From Hypsibius dujardini (taxonomy: Eukaryota > Tardigrada > Eutardigrada > Parachela > Hypsibiidae), in contig LRSR01010349.1 of the NCBI GenBank assembly GCA_001579985.1, positions 1-21,975 of the forward strand: a stretch of DNA of 21,975 nucleotides. The letters run 5' to 3'. Below the pieces are notes generated by a model. It was not told the origin of the DNA and ran no database searches. It saw nothing but the letters and a program-made list of their open reading frames with translations. The translations under genes and the position numbers were made by a program. Position 1 is the stretch's first letter. The number at the start of each line of letters is the position of its first letter. This document shows, in pieces, positions 8,785-19,466 of this stretch.

Positions 8785-9390
8785 ATGTATGGATATATAT
8801 GATGCTGACTGATGCGCTGACTTATCTATTCATCGTGAGATGAATTTTGGTTATGGTTCAAACAACAACCGGTGGATTAAATTTGTTTCTTTCAGGGCGG
8901 GACATTTTTTGGCTGTCGGCAAAACAGCGGCAGTTTAAGAGCACCTTTTTTGTCTAAAAAAGTCGTGAATTATGTTCCGAAAATGGTCCTGAAATGGTTT
9001 CACGACCTCCGAAAGCATGCTAGGGAAAAACACTGTCCGAAATACAGTTAAAATCAATCGATAAGGGTTACACTTACTATTTTAAATACCGTTCCAAATT
9101 GCGCAACAAAGCAGCTTGTAATCCCTTTTAGTCTCTGAAGTAAAAAGGTCACCAACAGAGTAACATTTCTAGCACCAATTTTACTAAGAAGAAGACTATT
9201 GATACTAAGAAGTTTTCCAGAGTAAGTTTGAAACGTCTGAAACTAGAGAACAATTGTCTATGGGACAGACTCAGCTCCCTAAATCTGCTGATGACTGTTG
9301 ACGACTTTTCTGTACTCGGTCTCGCCGGAAAACGCGTTTTAATTTTCGTGTGTTTTTCGAATCACTCGCTTCATCTGCACGAGGTCCGGG
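8785..9390. repeat. Block V, copy of the A-B interval
   Basis: About 600 bp is repeated at 13560-14069 and, in part, at 21595-21960, each time upstream of a receptor unit. Shared landmarks are GTATGGATAT near the start, GGCGGGACATTTTTTGGCTG, CGAAAGCATGCTAGGGAAAA and a 57-bp exon-like segment. It runs directly into the 3' flank of gene B. Confidence 0.7.
9078..9134 (-). other. Candidate orphan exon (57 bp) in block V
   Basis: On the - strand a textbook acceptor (cctttttacttcag) precedes 57 bp without a stop in one frame (RLKGITSCFVAQFGTVFKI), followed by the donor GTAAGT. The two other copies, 13851-13907 and 21714-21770, keep the same length, the same acceptor tract and a GTAAAT donor, and stay open in the same frame. 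It might be a 5' exon of the receptor lying downstream on this strand, or part of an unrelated gene or transposon. Confidence 0.35.
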
Positions 9391-9530
9391 GGGACTAAAT
9401 AACGAAAAGGAAACCATACAATTACCAGCTGAAAATCTATTCCACATTTAATCGGCGAACTAAACCAAATTAGGGGCGCTCATTTTGTTCCGTGTTTGTC
9501 GCGCAATTAAAACTATTCGTAGATATGATT

Positions 9531-12500
9531 TTACATTTGCGAGTAAAGAGACGTAAAAGAATAACCAAAAAACACAGCCAAGAGATTGCTGCGACGAGAG
9601 AAGGCGACGCCACGATGGAAACGCAGTTGCGACGGGTCCAATCGATACCATGCTTGGTTGTAGCGAATGTAACGTCGGCTGGAATCAAACAAACAAACTT
9701 TCAGAAATCTGCTCATCCTTCGTCGTGCCGTTTTACGAAATTTGACAGGGCAGACCCACCGAGCATGCCAGAGCAGTAGTGCTGTGGAACAAAGAAGCAC
9801 AGCTGCGACGGCAAACAATGAAGCGTTCATCCGATCCGATCCTGTAAATTAGTTCTTTTCTCAAAATATTTTTTAGGAAAATAGGCAGGCCATTGCACGA
9901 GACCGAATAACCGGATAAATTGAATTAAAACAATTTTTTCTATCTGATGTAACGATTTGTCGTAGCTTCCCAAATTGCATTTCTATTTACGGAGGATCAT
10001 GACTTTTGAAGTGAACTAGCATGTTGGCGAATATACCTTCTGGCTGGCATCTCTTCTTCAAACCGTCATATCCACAGTACGGTTCGTTGGGCGGGAGCTC
10101 GTCGTGGAAGCCGTGCCATTCAAGCTTTTTCGCCTTGATCCAGCGATAGTCGTCACCGGCGTTTGGGTCCGAACGCAAAAAGACCTGAGCTTAGACATGA
10201 CTGCATGTAACTCGTACATCGGTTGTTGTACGTTGAGCTGACGTTGCCTACCTGAAATTGTGCACCGTCAAAAAATGCGAAAGAATTCATCGGTTTCCGA
10301 TCCCCGTAGCTGTCGAGTGAGATGTATCCGGTGGTGGTTTGGAAGGTTCGGTTCCAGAACTTTCGCGCCAGTGCAGCTCCGCTGTTCAGCGTGCCGAAGT
10401 TCTTGATGGTTGACACAGTTTCGTTTACAACCTTCAACCGGACGAGGAATGGAATGAAACAGAAATACTACCTCAAACTGATAATTAAAAAAGAGACGAG
10501 CTTGTCACCTGTGCCAGCATTTCCAGAACTGCATGAGTTGTCGCCAGAAAAGGCAGAGGCTGTAATAAAGCATGGTAAATATCCTAATACGTTTTAGGTT
10601 TGAGGTGGCGAATTGCGTTCGGATTGCTCTGTCTGTGTCTGTGTCTCTGTCTCTGTCTGTGTCTCTGTCTGAGTCTGCGTTTATGCTTACCGGCGGTTCT
10701 CGCAAATCCATGTTTCGGTAAAATGGATCAGTCCGAAACAGCCTGGTCCATTCCGGAGCGAATGCGGACAGGTTTGCTGTCGGATCCAGTGTCTCATCGA
10801 TGGCCGTGAACAGCAGCACACTTTTGTATGCCGCTCGAATTACCTACGAAAAAATAACCCATTTCTAGCGACCCTTCAGCTATGAGTCTCTTTCAGCGTA
10901 AATCCAAAACCGACATTCGAATTGTAGCATCGGTCGACAAGTTTGCAATTACAGGATGTGCTTTTAATTGAAGGTTGTACTCACATCGCAATCTTGATCA
11001 CCGGCTTCTGGACCGAAAGTCCCGTATCGTTCATATGGAAACGGCAGAGCTGCGATATACACCTGTTTGCATGTTCAAGTGGTTTTGGTAAAGATTCCAC
11101 GTAACAGCGCATTTCGAAGAATCATCCGTCTTTGACCTACATATTCATCCGTTGTCATATTCCTGTAATGTGCTTGAACCTGAAAGGTAGAGACGAACTG
11201 ATTTTGGGGCTAACGCCAATCGATTTCAAACTAAAGTTTGATTCAGTGGATTTCAAAAAAGTATGAATGCAAACGAAGTTTAGAAATTGGTGTTCATTGC
11301 TGGGACAGGACTATAAGGGAAAGATGTATTTTAGTACAAGTAATTAATACGAGCAACTCACCAATAAGTCTCGGAGGCTCCAAGACGGTCCGCAAAACAT
11401 CATAACTATTGTAAAATGCGAATACTTATTTAAAGAGTGAGGCAATTCACAAATAAATTGTAGGAACGGATTTTGCTTCTCACCGCGACTTCTTCCCTTG
11501 AAATCCACGAGATAATCCGTGAAATTGAACTTCTTGTCTCCAATCTTAGGGGCATTGTATTTGTTGTATACGAACTGTATCCCCTTGGAGCGTCGCATAA
11601 TGTACGCACCAAAAGCATGGTAGAACAGAATAGGCCCAACCTCCTCCATAATGTAGACGGATGTCCAGTTGTATAAGGCGAAAAAGAAATTGTACGCTCC
11701 GCTGGTGTGTTGATTGGAGTAAACGCCGGGTCTCACCCACGTCGGAGTGAGGTGCTTGTCGTGGAATACAAAATCCGCCGGCGACCTATATGCGCATTTG
11801 CACAGACCCATTAGGACTTCACCGAACTTCACTTAAATTAACGATTAACTCATAAAATGGTGGGAATGAATATTGATTGGTCATTGTATATTGAAACCCC
11901 GCACATCAGGAGAATGTTCCATTCCGCGGCAAGCTGATTCAATTCAAAGAATCGTAGACCTATACAACCTGAAAGTAGAAGGTCACTCATTGTCATTTCT
12001 GGGGGTTTTTTCTACTGCGGCGCATTGACACAAAAACAGACAGACATACAGACACACAAACACACAGACAGATAGACAGGCAGACAGAGAGACAGGCAGA
12101 CATACAGACAGACAGCCAGACAGACAGCCAGACAAACAAACAGACAGCCAGACAGCCAGCCAGCCAGACAGTCAAACAGACAAACAAACAGACACGAACA
12201 GAAAGAGTCATACTTGGGGTCATGATGACGGTAATCTGGCTGGCATCCCGCTCGCGGTGAAGCCATTTCGAAATCATCATTATCATGTCATCGGCAAAAC
12301 TGACGCATGAGTCAACGCCCTTGGGGTCATACAGATAGCTGTGGGAAAAGTTGAGATTGGGATAGGTCAATCGTAGATAACGTAGACCTGTTACAAAGGC
12401 AGGGCCACAGAGCATGATGGTGGATGGCATCAGAGGTCCAAGGTAGCCGGGTGTTACTATCTGCACCCGGGTTTCCATTGGTGAAACGGCGCTCCTAACT

Positions 12501-12556
12501 CGGTATATCGATTCCATGATGATTATTGTAAACAAAAGGGGAAGAATTGTGGCCAT
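9531..12556 (-). CDS. Receptor B: ANF-domain, single-TM receptor without kinase or cyclase (NPR-C-like), 543 aa
   Basis: Exons, in transcript order: 12556-12214, 11968-11905, 11785-11484, 11405-11362, 11179-11141, 11062-10985, 10843-10691, 10559-10509, 10431-10252, 10184-10037, 9841-9760, 9678-9531. Every exon has the same length and phase as in gene A. The product has a signal peptide ([14 protein letters not shown]), the complete ANF-receptor fold, the [10 protein letters not shown] juxtamembrane loop, the TM helix ([17 protein letters not shown]) and a basic tail containing RRRYIRYNQAWYRLD and FSRRSN. Intron 10 is only 195 bp, against 1573 and 1758 bp in A and C, because of a loss of about 1.4 kb relative to A. 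Intron 1 carries a decayed (CAGA)n array. An ATTAAA-type polyadenylation signal lies about 80 bp past the stop (9447-9452). This copy looks intact. Confidence 0.85.
12030..12200. repeat. Degenerate (CAGA)n array in intron 1 of gene B
   Basis: CAGA units are mixed with CATA, CACA, CAAA and CCAG variants. It is the counterpart of 6117-6345 in gene A and 19020-19120 in gene C, and is more decayed than either. Confidence 0.9.
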
Positions 12557-13040
12557 CGAAAAATCATCGACTTTTTTGTCGGGGTTAAAATTGTAAGCAC
12601 ACTAAGAAGGGCAAAATTCAAGGCGAGGAGTGAGAAGCTTCTTCAGCATGTGATTCTCCTGGAAAACGGCCAGCAATTTGACGGAGAAAATTGGTTTAAA
12701 ATGCATGAGATAATTCTAGAAAATGTTTATTGCCCTAGCCATGAAGGTTCCTTCGATGAATAGTTCCTTTGATAAATGAGAGCGCTCTTATGGTCATGAA
12801 TGAGCTGTCTCTATTCACGGTTAATACAGATACAGGACAGCGTTTTACCCTTAAAGGTCAACCCGACAACCCGACTCGTATTGTCATAAAATGTCGGTGG
12901 ACACTTCGTCAACCGTCAATTCGTCCTCACACAACCATCTTGTTCAATTTCACTGTCGACCTGCAGTACAAGAAATGAAGATCTTTTTTGGTCGCCCTTT
13001 TAAATAGCATCACTATTCCACTGAAAAACGTTATAGTGAG
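12557..13040. promoter_or_regulatory. Block U: conserved upstream region of receptor B
   Basis: This is the counterpart of 6697-7160, with the AGAGCGCTCT palindrome at 12779-12788. The + strand frame that is open in A and C is broken here by a TAG and by a one-base deletion near 12890. A conserved pyrimidine tract ending CTTCTTAG lies about 50 bp upstream of the start codon. Confidence 0.45.
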
Positions 13041-13290
13041 GGAATGAGCAAAGGAAAAAAATGCAGTGCGTAGACGTTGTGCCCTTAGAATTGTCACCCT
13101 CGACATTTTGTCTGCAATAATCTGTTTATTTGATCGCATTATTTGTGCCGACAGAATGTCCGGGGACAGAATGTCTGGGGACAGAAGGTCCGGGGACATT
13201 ATTTTCACCTGGACAATTTGTTTGTAAGGACACGAATGTCCACGGACAGAATGTTGGAACGCAGAGTTGGCGGGACACGCAAAAAGAAAA
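13040..13290. repeat. Block R upstream of gene B (short version)
   Basis: It starts with GAGCAAAGGAAAAAAATGC and GCGTAGACGTTGTGCCC, includes GACAGAATGTCCGGGGACAG, and ends with AGAATGTTGGAACGCAGAG then GGCGGGACACGC, an ending shared with the C copy. It has only about five palindromic units and no long regular array. Confidence 0.7.
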
Positions 13291-13559
13291 CATTTCCTGA
13301 ATGAATGAATGTCGAGGAACACGAAGTCGGTTCTGAAATTATATTCCAAATTGCGACAGTGTGTTGTGTCTTCGCGACGAGATGGGAAGTGACATAACTA
13401 AGACACTGTGACGCTTCTCTGATGCACATTTGCGCAGTGTTTCTCATCCTGGAAATATTCCTTCCCGGTTTTCTGGACGGTATGAGGAGGCGTATCACAG
13501 CGGGACCATTCTAAATGGAAAGGTCATAGTTTATAGCCTCACGTCACCCTCCCGCGGAT
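13291..13559. other. Spacer between blocks R and V upstream of gene B
   Basis: It is homologous to 21341-21594 upstream of gene C (shared CCTGGAAATATT, TATCACAGCGGGACC, CCCGCGGAT) and absent from the A unit. I see no gene. Confidence 0.5.
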
Positions 13560-14069
13560 GCACATTGATGTATGGATATGCATGATGCTGACTTATCTAT
13601 TCATCGTGAGATGAATTTTGGCTATGGGTTCAAACATTAATCGGTGGATTAAATTTGTTTCTTCAGGGCGGGACATTTTTTGGCTGTCGACAAAACAGCG
13701 GCAGTTTAAGAGCACATTCTTTTGTCTAAAAAAGTCGTGAATTATGTTCCAAAAATGGTCCTGAAAATGTTTTCACGACCTCCGAAAGCATGCTAGGGAA
13801 AAACACTATCCGAAATACGGTTACAATCAATCGATAAGGGTTAAATTTACCATCTTAAATACCGTTCCAAATTGCGCAACAAAGCAGCTTGTAATCCTTT
13901 TTAGTCTCTGAAGTAAAAAGGTCACCAAACGGAGTAACATTTTGGACGCCAATTTTATTGCTACTAAATCTGCTTATGACAATTGACAATTTCTCTGTTT
14001 TCGGTCTCACCGGATCATGCCCTTAATTTTTGTAAGTTTACCGAATCCCTCGCGCTGTCTGTGCGCGAC
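13560..14069. repeat. Block V, copy of the B-C interval, with 57-bp orphan exon at 13851-13907
   Basis: Second copy of the 8785-9390 block, closely similar through GGCGGGACATTTTTTGGCTG and CGAAAGCATGCTAGGGAAAA. The exon-like segment keeps its cctttttacttcag acceptor on the - strand and a GTAAAT donor. Confidence 0.7.
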
Positions 14070-14084
14070 TACAGAAATAAATCT

Positions 14085-14160
14085 GCATAAAAAAATAGAT
14101 AAATAAAATAATAAAAAATAATAATAATAATAAAAAAAAATAGATAAATAAAATTAAAAT
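14085..14160. repeat. A-rich AAT/AAATAG microsatellite
   Basis: Runs of ATAAATAAAATAA, (AAT)n and a second AATAGATAAATAAAAT. It sits between block V and the broken receptor fragment D and may mark an old insertion junction. Confidence 0.8.
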
Positions 14161-14432
14161 TAGTGTTTCGCACCATTTAGTTTTACAGTTTCTTCTTTCT
14201 CGTCGATGTTTTACTGCTCTGCTTTAAGAAACTGTCCACTTTTTTTGAACGTGGGATTTGTGGCCGTTACTCGGTCGGGGTTCACCTTCGGTGTCTACGA
14301 TGCTAATAAGAAATAAAGACCTTACTCCACTGTCTTTCGTGTCACGCTGTCGGAATTAGTTATTTCAATAGCTTTATTAAGGGCAGAGTTTAAAAAGTAC
14401 TCACAGTATATACTGGAATAGAATATGCAATA
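14161..14432. other. Unassigned stretch, possibly LTR-derived
   Basis: It contains AAATAAAG followed by a CTGTCTTTCGTGTCACGCTG stretch that could be the end of a retrotransposon LTR, but I found no TG/CA ends or target duplication. It replaces whatever lay 3' of exon 3 of receptor fragment D. Confidence 0.2.
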
Positions 14433-14637
14433 GTCGTGGAATAGAACATCCGTCAGCGACCTGTATGTGCATTTGCACGGACCCATTAGGACTTCACTGA
14501 GCTTCACTTAAATTAACTGGTCAATTTTCGGGAATCAATTTTCATTGGTCAGTGTATAAAAAACCCCCCGCACATCAGAAGGATGTTCCATTCCGCGGCA
14601 AGCTGGTTTAATTCAAAAGCTCACAGACCTATACAAC
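14433..14637 (-). pseudogene. Receptor fragment D: exon 2 and start of exon 3 of a dead receptor copy
   Basis: Exon 2 (14637-14574) keeps its exact 64-bp length, acceptor and the [12 protein letters not shown] coding, but a TGA at 14623-14621 stops the frame. Exon 3 starts at 14460 with the usual acceptor and codes SLTDVLFHD before similarity ends at about 14433. Exon 1 is missing: intron 1 sequence (14638-14705) runs into a (CAGA)n array and then into the 3' end of gene C. No TM or tail exon belongs to it. It is a relic of a fourth copy of the tandem unit. Confidence 0.75.
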
Positions 14638-14705
14638 CTGAAAAATAGAAGGTCATTCATCGTTATTCATTCATTCATGCACAGCGGGGTGTTAGTAGTA
14701 GTGCT

Positions 14706-14807
14706 GACAAGCAAGCAGACAAACAGAAAAACAAACAGGCAGACAGACAGGCAAACAGACAGGCAAACAGACAGACAGGCAGACAGACAGACAAACAGAC
14801 AGGCAGG

Positions 14808-14841
<34 letters not shown>

Positions 14842-14842
14842 A

Positions 14843-14900
<58 letters not shown>
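14706..14900. repeat. (CAGA)n array joining fragment D to the 3' end of gene C
   Basis: About 195 bp of CAGA, CAAA and CAGG units abuts the gene C stop codon (14903-14905). On its left is D intron 1 sequence, on its right gene C exon 12. In intact copies these positions carry two separate arrays (intron 1 and 3' flank), so this array is probably their fusion. Confidence 0.9.
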
Positions 14901-14901
<1 letters not shown>

Positions 14902-14902
14902 T

Positions 14903-17900
14903 TTAAAATAAAGAATGACGCAAAAACACAACCGAGAGATTACTGCGATGAGAGAAGGAGGCGCCATGGCTGAAACGCAGTTGCGTCGAGTCCAAAAGGT
15001 ACCATGCTTTGTCGTAGCGAATGTACCTTCGCCTACAATCAAAAAAACTGTCAGGGAGCTGCTAATTCTTAGTCGTGCCATTTTATGAAATTTGACAGGA
15101 CAGACCTACCGAGCATGCCAGAGCAGTAGTGCAGTAGAACAAAAAAGCCCAGCTGCGATAGCAAACAATGCTGCGTTCATCCCATCCGATCCTATTAATT
15201 TGGTTGCTTACTCAGAATAATTCTGACACGGGAAAACTGAAACTTTGACTATCGTTCTCCCTCAAATTTCCAAAGACAACTTAACTTGAAATGTTGAAAA
15301 TTATTAAATATTTAATTTAGACCTTCTTTAACGCTACTAAGCTATCCGTAACGTAACTTTGCATCGATAAGAGCCAATAAACAATACTAAATTTATTAAG
15401 GAGTGGAGCTACGGATCATTCCCGGACAAAGGCAATAAATAATTCGACTTCAAATTAAATTTGCGTGAGGATAATTTTCATTTTAATTCTACTCAAATGT
15501 TTTCTTGACAGAAGAATTGCATTGATTTATTTTCGAGCATGTCCAAATTTAAAAAGAGAATCCAAAAAACTGTAGTTTTGACATTGTTGTTAAGCTTTGA
15601 GACCTCGTCCTTTCTTCGAGACCTCGTACCAGTTCACTTCAGTTCACTTCAGTTCACTTTACTTTTTGCAGTTATAGAGATGTTAGACAGAGTAAACTGC
15701 AGGCGCAGACATTTAGTCAGTTCATTTATCCATTCAAATAAAAAAATTGGAAGTATATGAACAACGCCTTTGCTGGAAAAAAGACACAAGAAAAAAAAAC
15801 AAGACAAAAAATTTTGGTGACAAAAAACAAACAAATTGGCAATAAAGTAATAAAATCCTTCATTTTTGCAGTCGTAGAAATGATAAACAGATTAGGAAGT
15901 ACAGCTGTGGCACGATATCTTGACGAAGGATATGAGTCTATATTCGGGACGCACAATTTCGAGCAGATCACTTTAATCCGAAGAAGCAGAATTTTCTGTT
16001 CAATAAACAGTCGTTGTTAAGATGTTTTCCGATTCTGCAAGACCAACACTCCGGGGGGGTGGCCGAAAAACTCATTGATCTTCTCGTGCGCGAAATGTTG
16101 GAAGGCGTAAAAGGCTTTGATGACGCCATTTTTAGGCAGTCCATGAATCTACCGTTACAACGGCTGGGGAAAATGTTTTAGTTTTGACCAAACAAGCAAG
16201 AGGGCAATCAATCGCACACTTGCATATTACATTCGCGTTCATGATTGTGATTGATATGGTGTGCGCGTGCCGTGTAATTGTTCCGCTCAAGGGACTTCTA
16301 TGTGTTCCGATTGAGGGTTCATGTTCTTCGTGAAGATATTGTGCCACAACTGTAAAACTCCATCGAGAAATATAAATCCTTGAAACGAACGGCCAGAATC
16401 TAGCCGCACTTGGCGAGCCTAAAATTGCCAGCTTAGGAAAAGAAGCGCTAAAGCTAACAATTTTCATTACACTGTTTACAACTCGAATTAGTATGCAAGT
16501 CAAATCACAAAGCCATCTGCTGTTGAACAAATTTGAGAGTTTTTGGAAACGGGAAAACTTTGAGGCACATGCAAAGTTGAGTAAAAAAATATCCTATATG
16601 GATGGATTCCATATTTCAAAGTGCCTCTAAATATTGGAAAATTCTCGCCAAGTAAGTTTCATGCCCTAGGGCGTCCATTCCGCCCGTGCCTGCTTTTTAC
16701 ATTTAAGCCTGTGTGCATGGGTACGCGCACTCTTTGGCAATTTAAACATGTATGAGGGTGTGTGTGTGTTTGTGTGTGTCTCAATTTGAAACTGCGCGTG
16801 TATGTGTGGCAAGGGGGCGGTGCTTAGATGTCCCTTAAGACCGGGAGGATACGGTATTGATATAGTGATGTCTCGTCACTTTCTAAATTGCATGTCTAAA
16901 AATAAAGGATCATGACTATTGAAGTGAGCTGGCGTGTTGGCGTATATACCTTTCGGATGGCATCTCGTCTTCAAGCCGTCATATCCGCAGTACGGTTCGT
17001 TGGGCGGGAGCTCGTGGTGGAAGCCGTGCCATTGAAGCTTTTTCGCCTTGATCCAGCGATAGTCGTCACCGGCGTTTGGGTCCGAACGCAAGAAGACCTG
17101 AGCTCAGACATGCCTGCATGTAACTCGTACATCCGTTGTTGAACGTTGAGCTGACGTTGCCTACCTGAAATTGTGCACCGTCAAAAAATGCAAAAGAATT
17201 CATCGGTTTCCGATCCCCGCAGCTGTCGAGTGAGATGTATCCGGTGGTGGTTTGGAAGGTTCGGTTCCAAAACTTTCGCGCCAGTGCAGCTCCGCTGTTC
17301 AGAGTGTCAAAGTTCTTGATGGTTGACACGGTTTCGTTTACGACCTTCAACCGGACGAGAAATGAAATGAAAGGGAGATACTACCTCAAATTGATAGTTA
17401 AAAAAGAGACAAGCTTGTGACCTGCGCCAACATTTCAAGAACTGCCTGAGTTATCGCCAGAAAAGGCAGAGGCTGTAATGAAAAATGGTAAATATCGTAC
17501 TACGTTTTAAGTTTGAAGCAGCGAATTGCATTTCTGATGGTCTGTCTGTGTTTGAGTCTGTGTCTGTATTAGAGTCTGTTTCTGTATTTGGGTCTGCGTC
17601 TGTGTCCAAGTCGGTGTTTATGCTTACCGGCGGTTCTCGCAAGTCCATGTTTCGGTAAAACGGATCAGTTCGGAACAGCCTGGTCCATTCCGGAGCGAAT
17701 GCGGACAGGTTTGCTGTCGGATCCAGTGTTTCATCGATGGCCGTGAACAGCAGCACACTTTTGTATGCCGCTCGAATAACCTGCGAAAAATAACCCACTT
17801 CTAACGACCCTTCAGTTATGAGTCTCTTTCAGCCTAAATCCAAAACCGTTACTTGATATGTAGCATCGGTCGACAAGTTTGCAATTACAGGATGCGCTCC

Positions 17901-19047
17901 TAAGTGAAGCTTGGACTCACATCGTAATCTTGATCACCAGCTTCTGGACCGAAAGTCCCGTATCGTTCGTACGGGAACGGCAGAGCTGCGATATACACCT
18001 GTATTGCAAGTTCAAGTGGTTTGGATAAAGATCCCACGTAACAGCGTACATCCAAGAATCATCCGTCTTAGACTTACATATTCATCCGTTGTCATATTTC
18101 TGGAGTGTGCTTGAACCTGAAGGGTACAAGCACCGTACAAATACTGCATTACAAGTACTTCATTTATTCCAGTTGAACGGGGCTTTGTTTTTGGCAAGCA
18201 ATATTTGCTCAGCTGCGTGCATTTTTAAACTCACCAATAAGTTTCGGAGGCTCCAAGACGGTCCGCAAAACATCATAACTATTGTAAAATGCTTATTTTT
18301 ATTCAAAATACGGCAGAGCGTAGCACTGCAAAAATAAAATATAAACACGTGGCAAAAATCTTGCGCTAACCGAGTTACGCCACTACACTCGTTCGAAGCA
18401 GTGGCTGTTGTACACGACCGCGAATTAAACTGTTCAATTCGATCAGCGCAGTTTTGGCCAGGTGTGTAGGAATTGACTTTGCATCTCACCGCGACTTCTC
18501 CCCTTGAAATCCACGAGATAGTTCGTGAAATTGAACTTCTTATCCGCGGTCTTAGGGGCGTTGTATCTGTTGTAAACGAACTGTATTCCCCTGGAGCGTC
18601 GCATAATGTACGAACCAAAGGTATGGTAGAATAGGAGAGGCCCAAACTCTTCCATAATGTAGACGGATGTCCAGTTGTATAAGGCGAAAAAGAAATTGTA
18701 CGCTCCGCTGGTGTGTTGATTGGAATAAACGCCGGCTCTCACCCACGTCGGAGTGAGGTGCTTGTCGTGGAACAGAACATCCCCCGACGACCTATATGCG
18801 CATTTGCACGGACCCATTAGGACTCCATTTAAAATGTTATTTAACTCATGAATTTTCACCGTTCATTGTACATATATTGAAACCCCGCACATCAGAAGGA
18901 TGTTCCATTCCGCGGCAAGCTGGTTTAGTTCAAAAAATCGTTGATCTATACAACCTGAAAAGTGGAAGGTCACTCATTGTTATTTCTTTCTTTTGTTCAC
19001 TGCGGCGCCTTGTTAGTAATACAGACAAACAGATAGACAGACAGATA

Positions 19048-19120
<73 letters not shown>

Positions 19121-19466
19121 TACTTGGGGTCATGATGACGGTAATCTGGTCCGGATCCCGGTCGCGATAGAGCCATTTTGATATCAATAATACCATGTCA
19201 TCGGCGAAACTGACGCAAGAGTCAACGCCCTTGGGGTCATACAAATAGCTGTGGGAAAAGTTGAGATGCGGGTAGGTCAATCGCAAATAACGTAGACCTG
19301 TTACAAAGGCAGGCCCACAGAGCATGATGGTGGATGGCATCAGAGGTCCAAGGTAGCCGGGTGTTACAATCTGCACCCGGGTTTCCATTGGTGAAACGGC
19401 ACTCCTAACTCGGTATATCGAACTCATGACGATTATCGTGGACAAAAGGGGGAGAGTTGTGGCCAT
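14903..19466 (-). CDS. Receptor C: ANF-domain, single-TM receptor without kinase or cyclase (NPR-C-like), 537 aa
   Basis: Exons, in transcript order: 19466-19124, 18954-18891, 18791-18490, 18278-18235, 18116-18078, 17998-17921, 17780-17628, 17472-17422, 17344-17165, 17097-16950, 15191-15110, 15032-14903. All but the last match genes A and B in length and phase. The last is 18 bp shorter, with TAA at 14905-14903, so the tail ends six residues earlier. The product has a signal peptide ([14 protein letters not shown]), the ANF-receptor fold, a CGYDGLKTRC loop, the TM helix (LFAIAAGLFCSTALLLW) and a tail with RRRYIRYDKAWYLLD. One glycine-loop residue differs (DSCGDRK, where A and B have DSYGDRK), adding an unpaired cysteine. 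Intron 10 is 1758 bp and intron 1 carries (GGCA)n. The ATG at 19466 is preferred because upstream in-frame sequence offers only a non-ATG start. Confidence 0.85.
15192..16949. other. Contents of long intron 10 of gene C
   Basis: This 1.76-kb intron separates the ectodomain from the TM exon. It holds three AGTTCACTTC units (15629-15660), a (GT)n tract near 16760-16785, and two inverted copies of an approximately 53-bp segment (15902-15956 on +, 16353-16301 on -). Both copies read VA(R/Q)YL in one frame. A related lead-in (TTTTTGCAGT, then GTAGAAATGAT or ATAGAGATGTT) occurs at 15665 and 15866. These look like scraps of an unknown gene or transposon. I find no exon of the receptor here. Confidence 0.45.
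19020..19120. repeat. (GGCA)n array in intron 1 of gene C
   Basis: CAGATAGACAGACAGATAGA gives way to about 20 nearly pure GGCA units, ending one base from the splice donor of exon 1. It is the positional homologue of the (CAGA)n arrays of A and B, with a CAGA to CAGG shift that then expanded. Confidence 0.95.

Noticed and set aside
9531-9841. Exons 11-12 read as a separate small secreted peptide gene (hydrophobic start plus dibasic sites), repeated at 2203-2514 and 14903-15191
   Set aside because: The hydrophobic segment follows a good acceptor in phase 1, exactly matching the donor of the last ectodomain exon, and corresponds to the TM exon of gene 1. It is the receptor TM helix and tail, not a peptide precursor.
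14161-14432. Solo LTR
   Set aside because: Only an AAATAAAG followed by a U5-like stretch. No TG...CA ends and no target duplication found.
18160-18645. Long - strand frame overlapping exons 3-4 of receptor C, and similar frames at 5630-5824 and 11546-11740
   Set aside because: These are out-of-frame shadows of the receptor exons.
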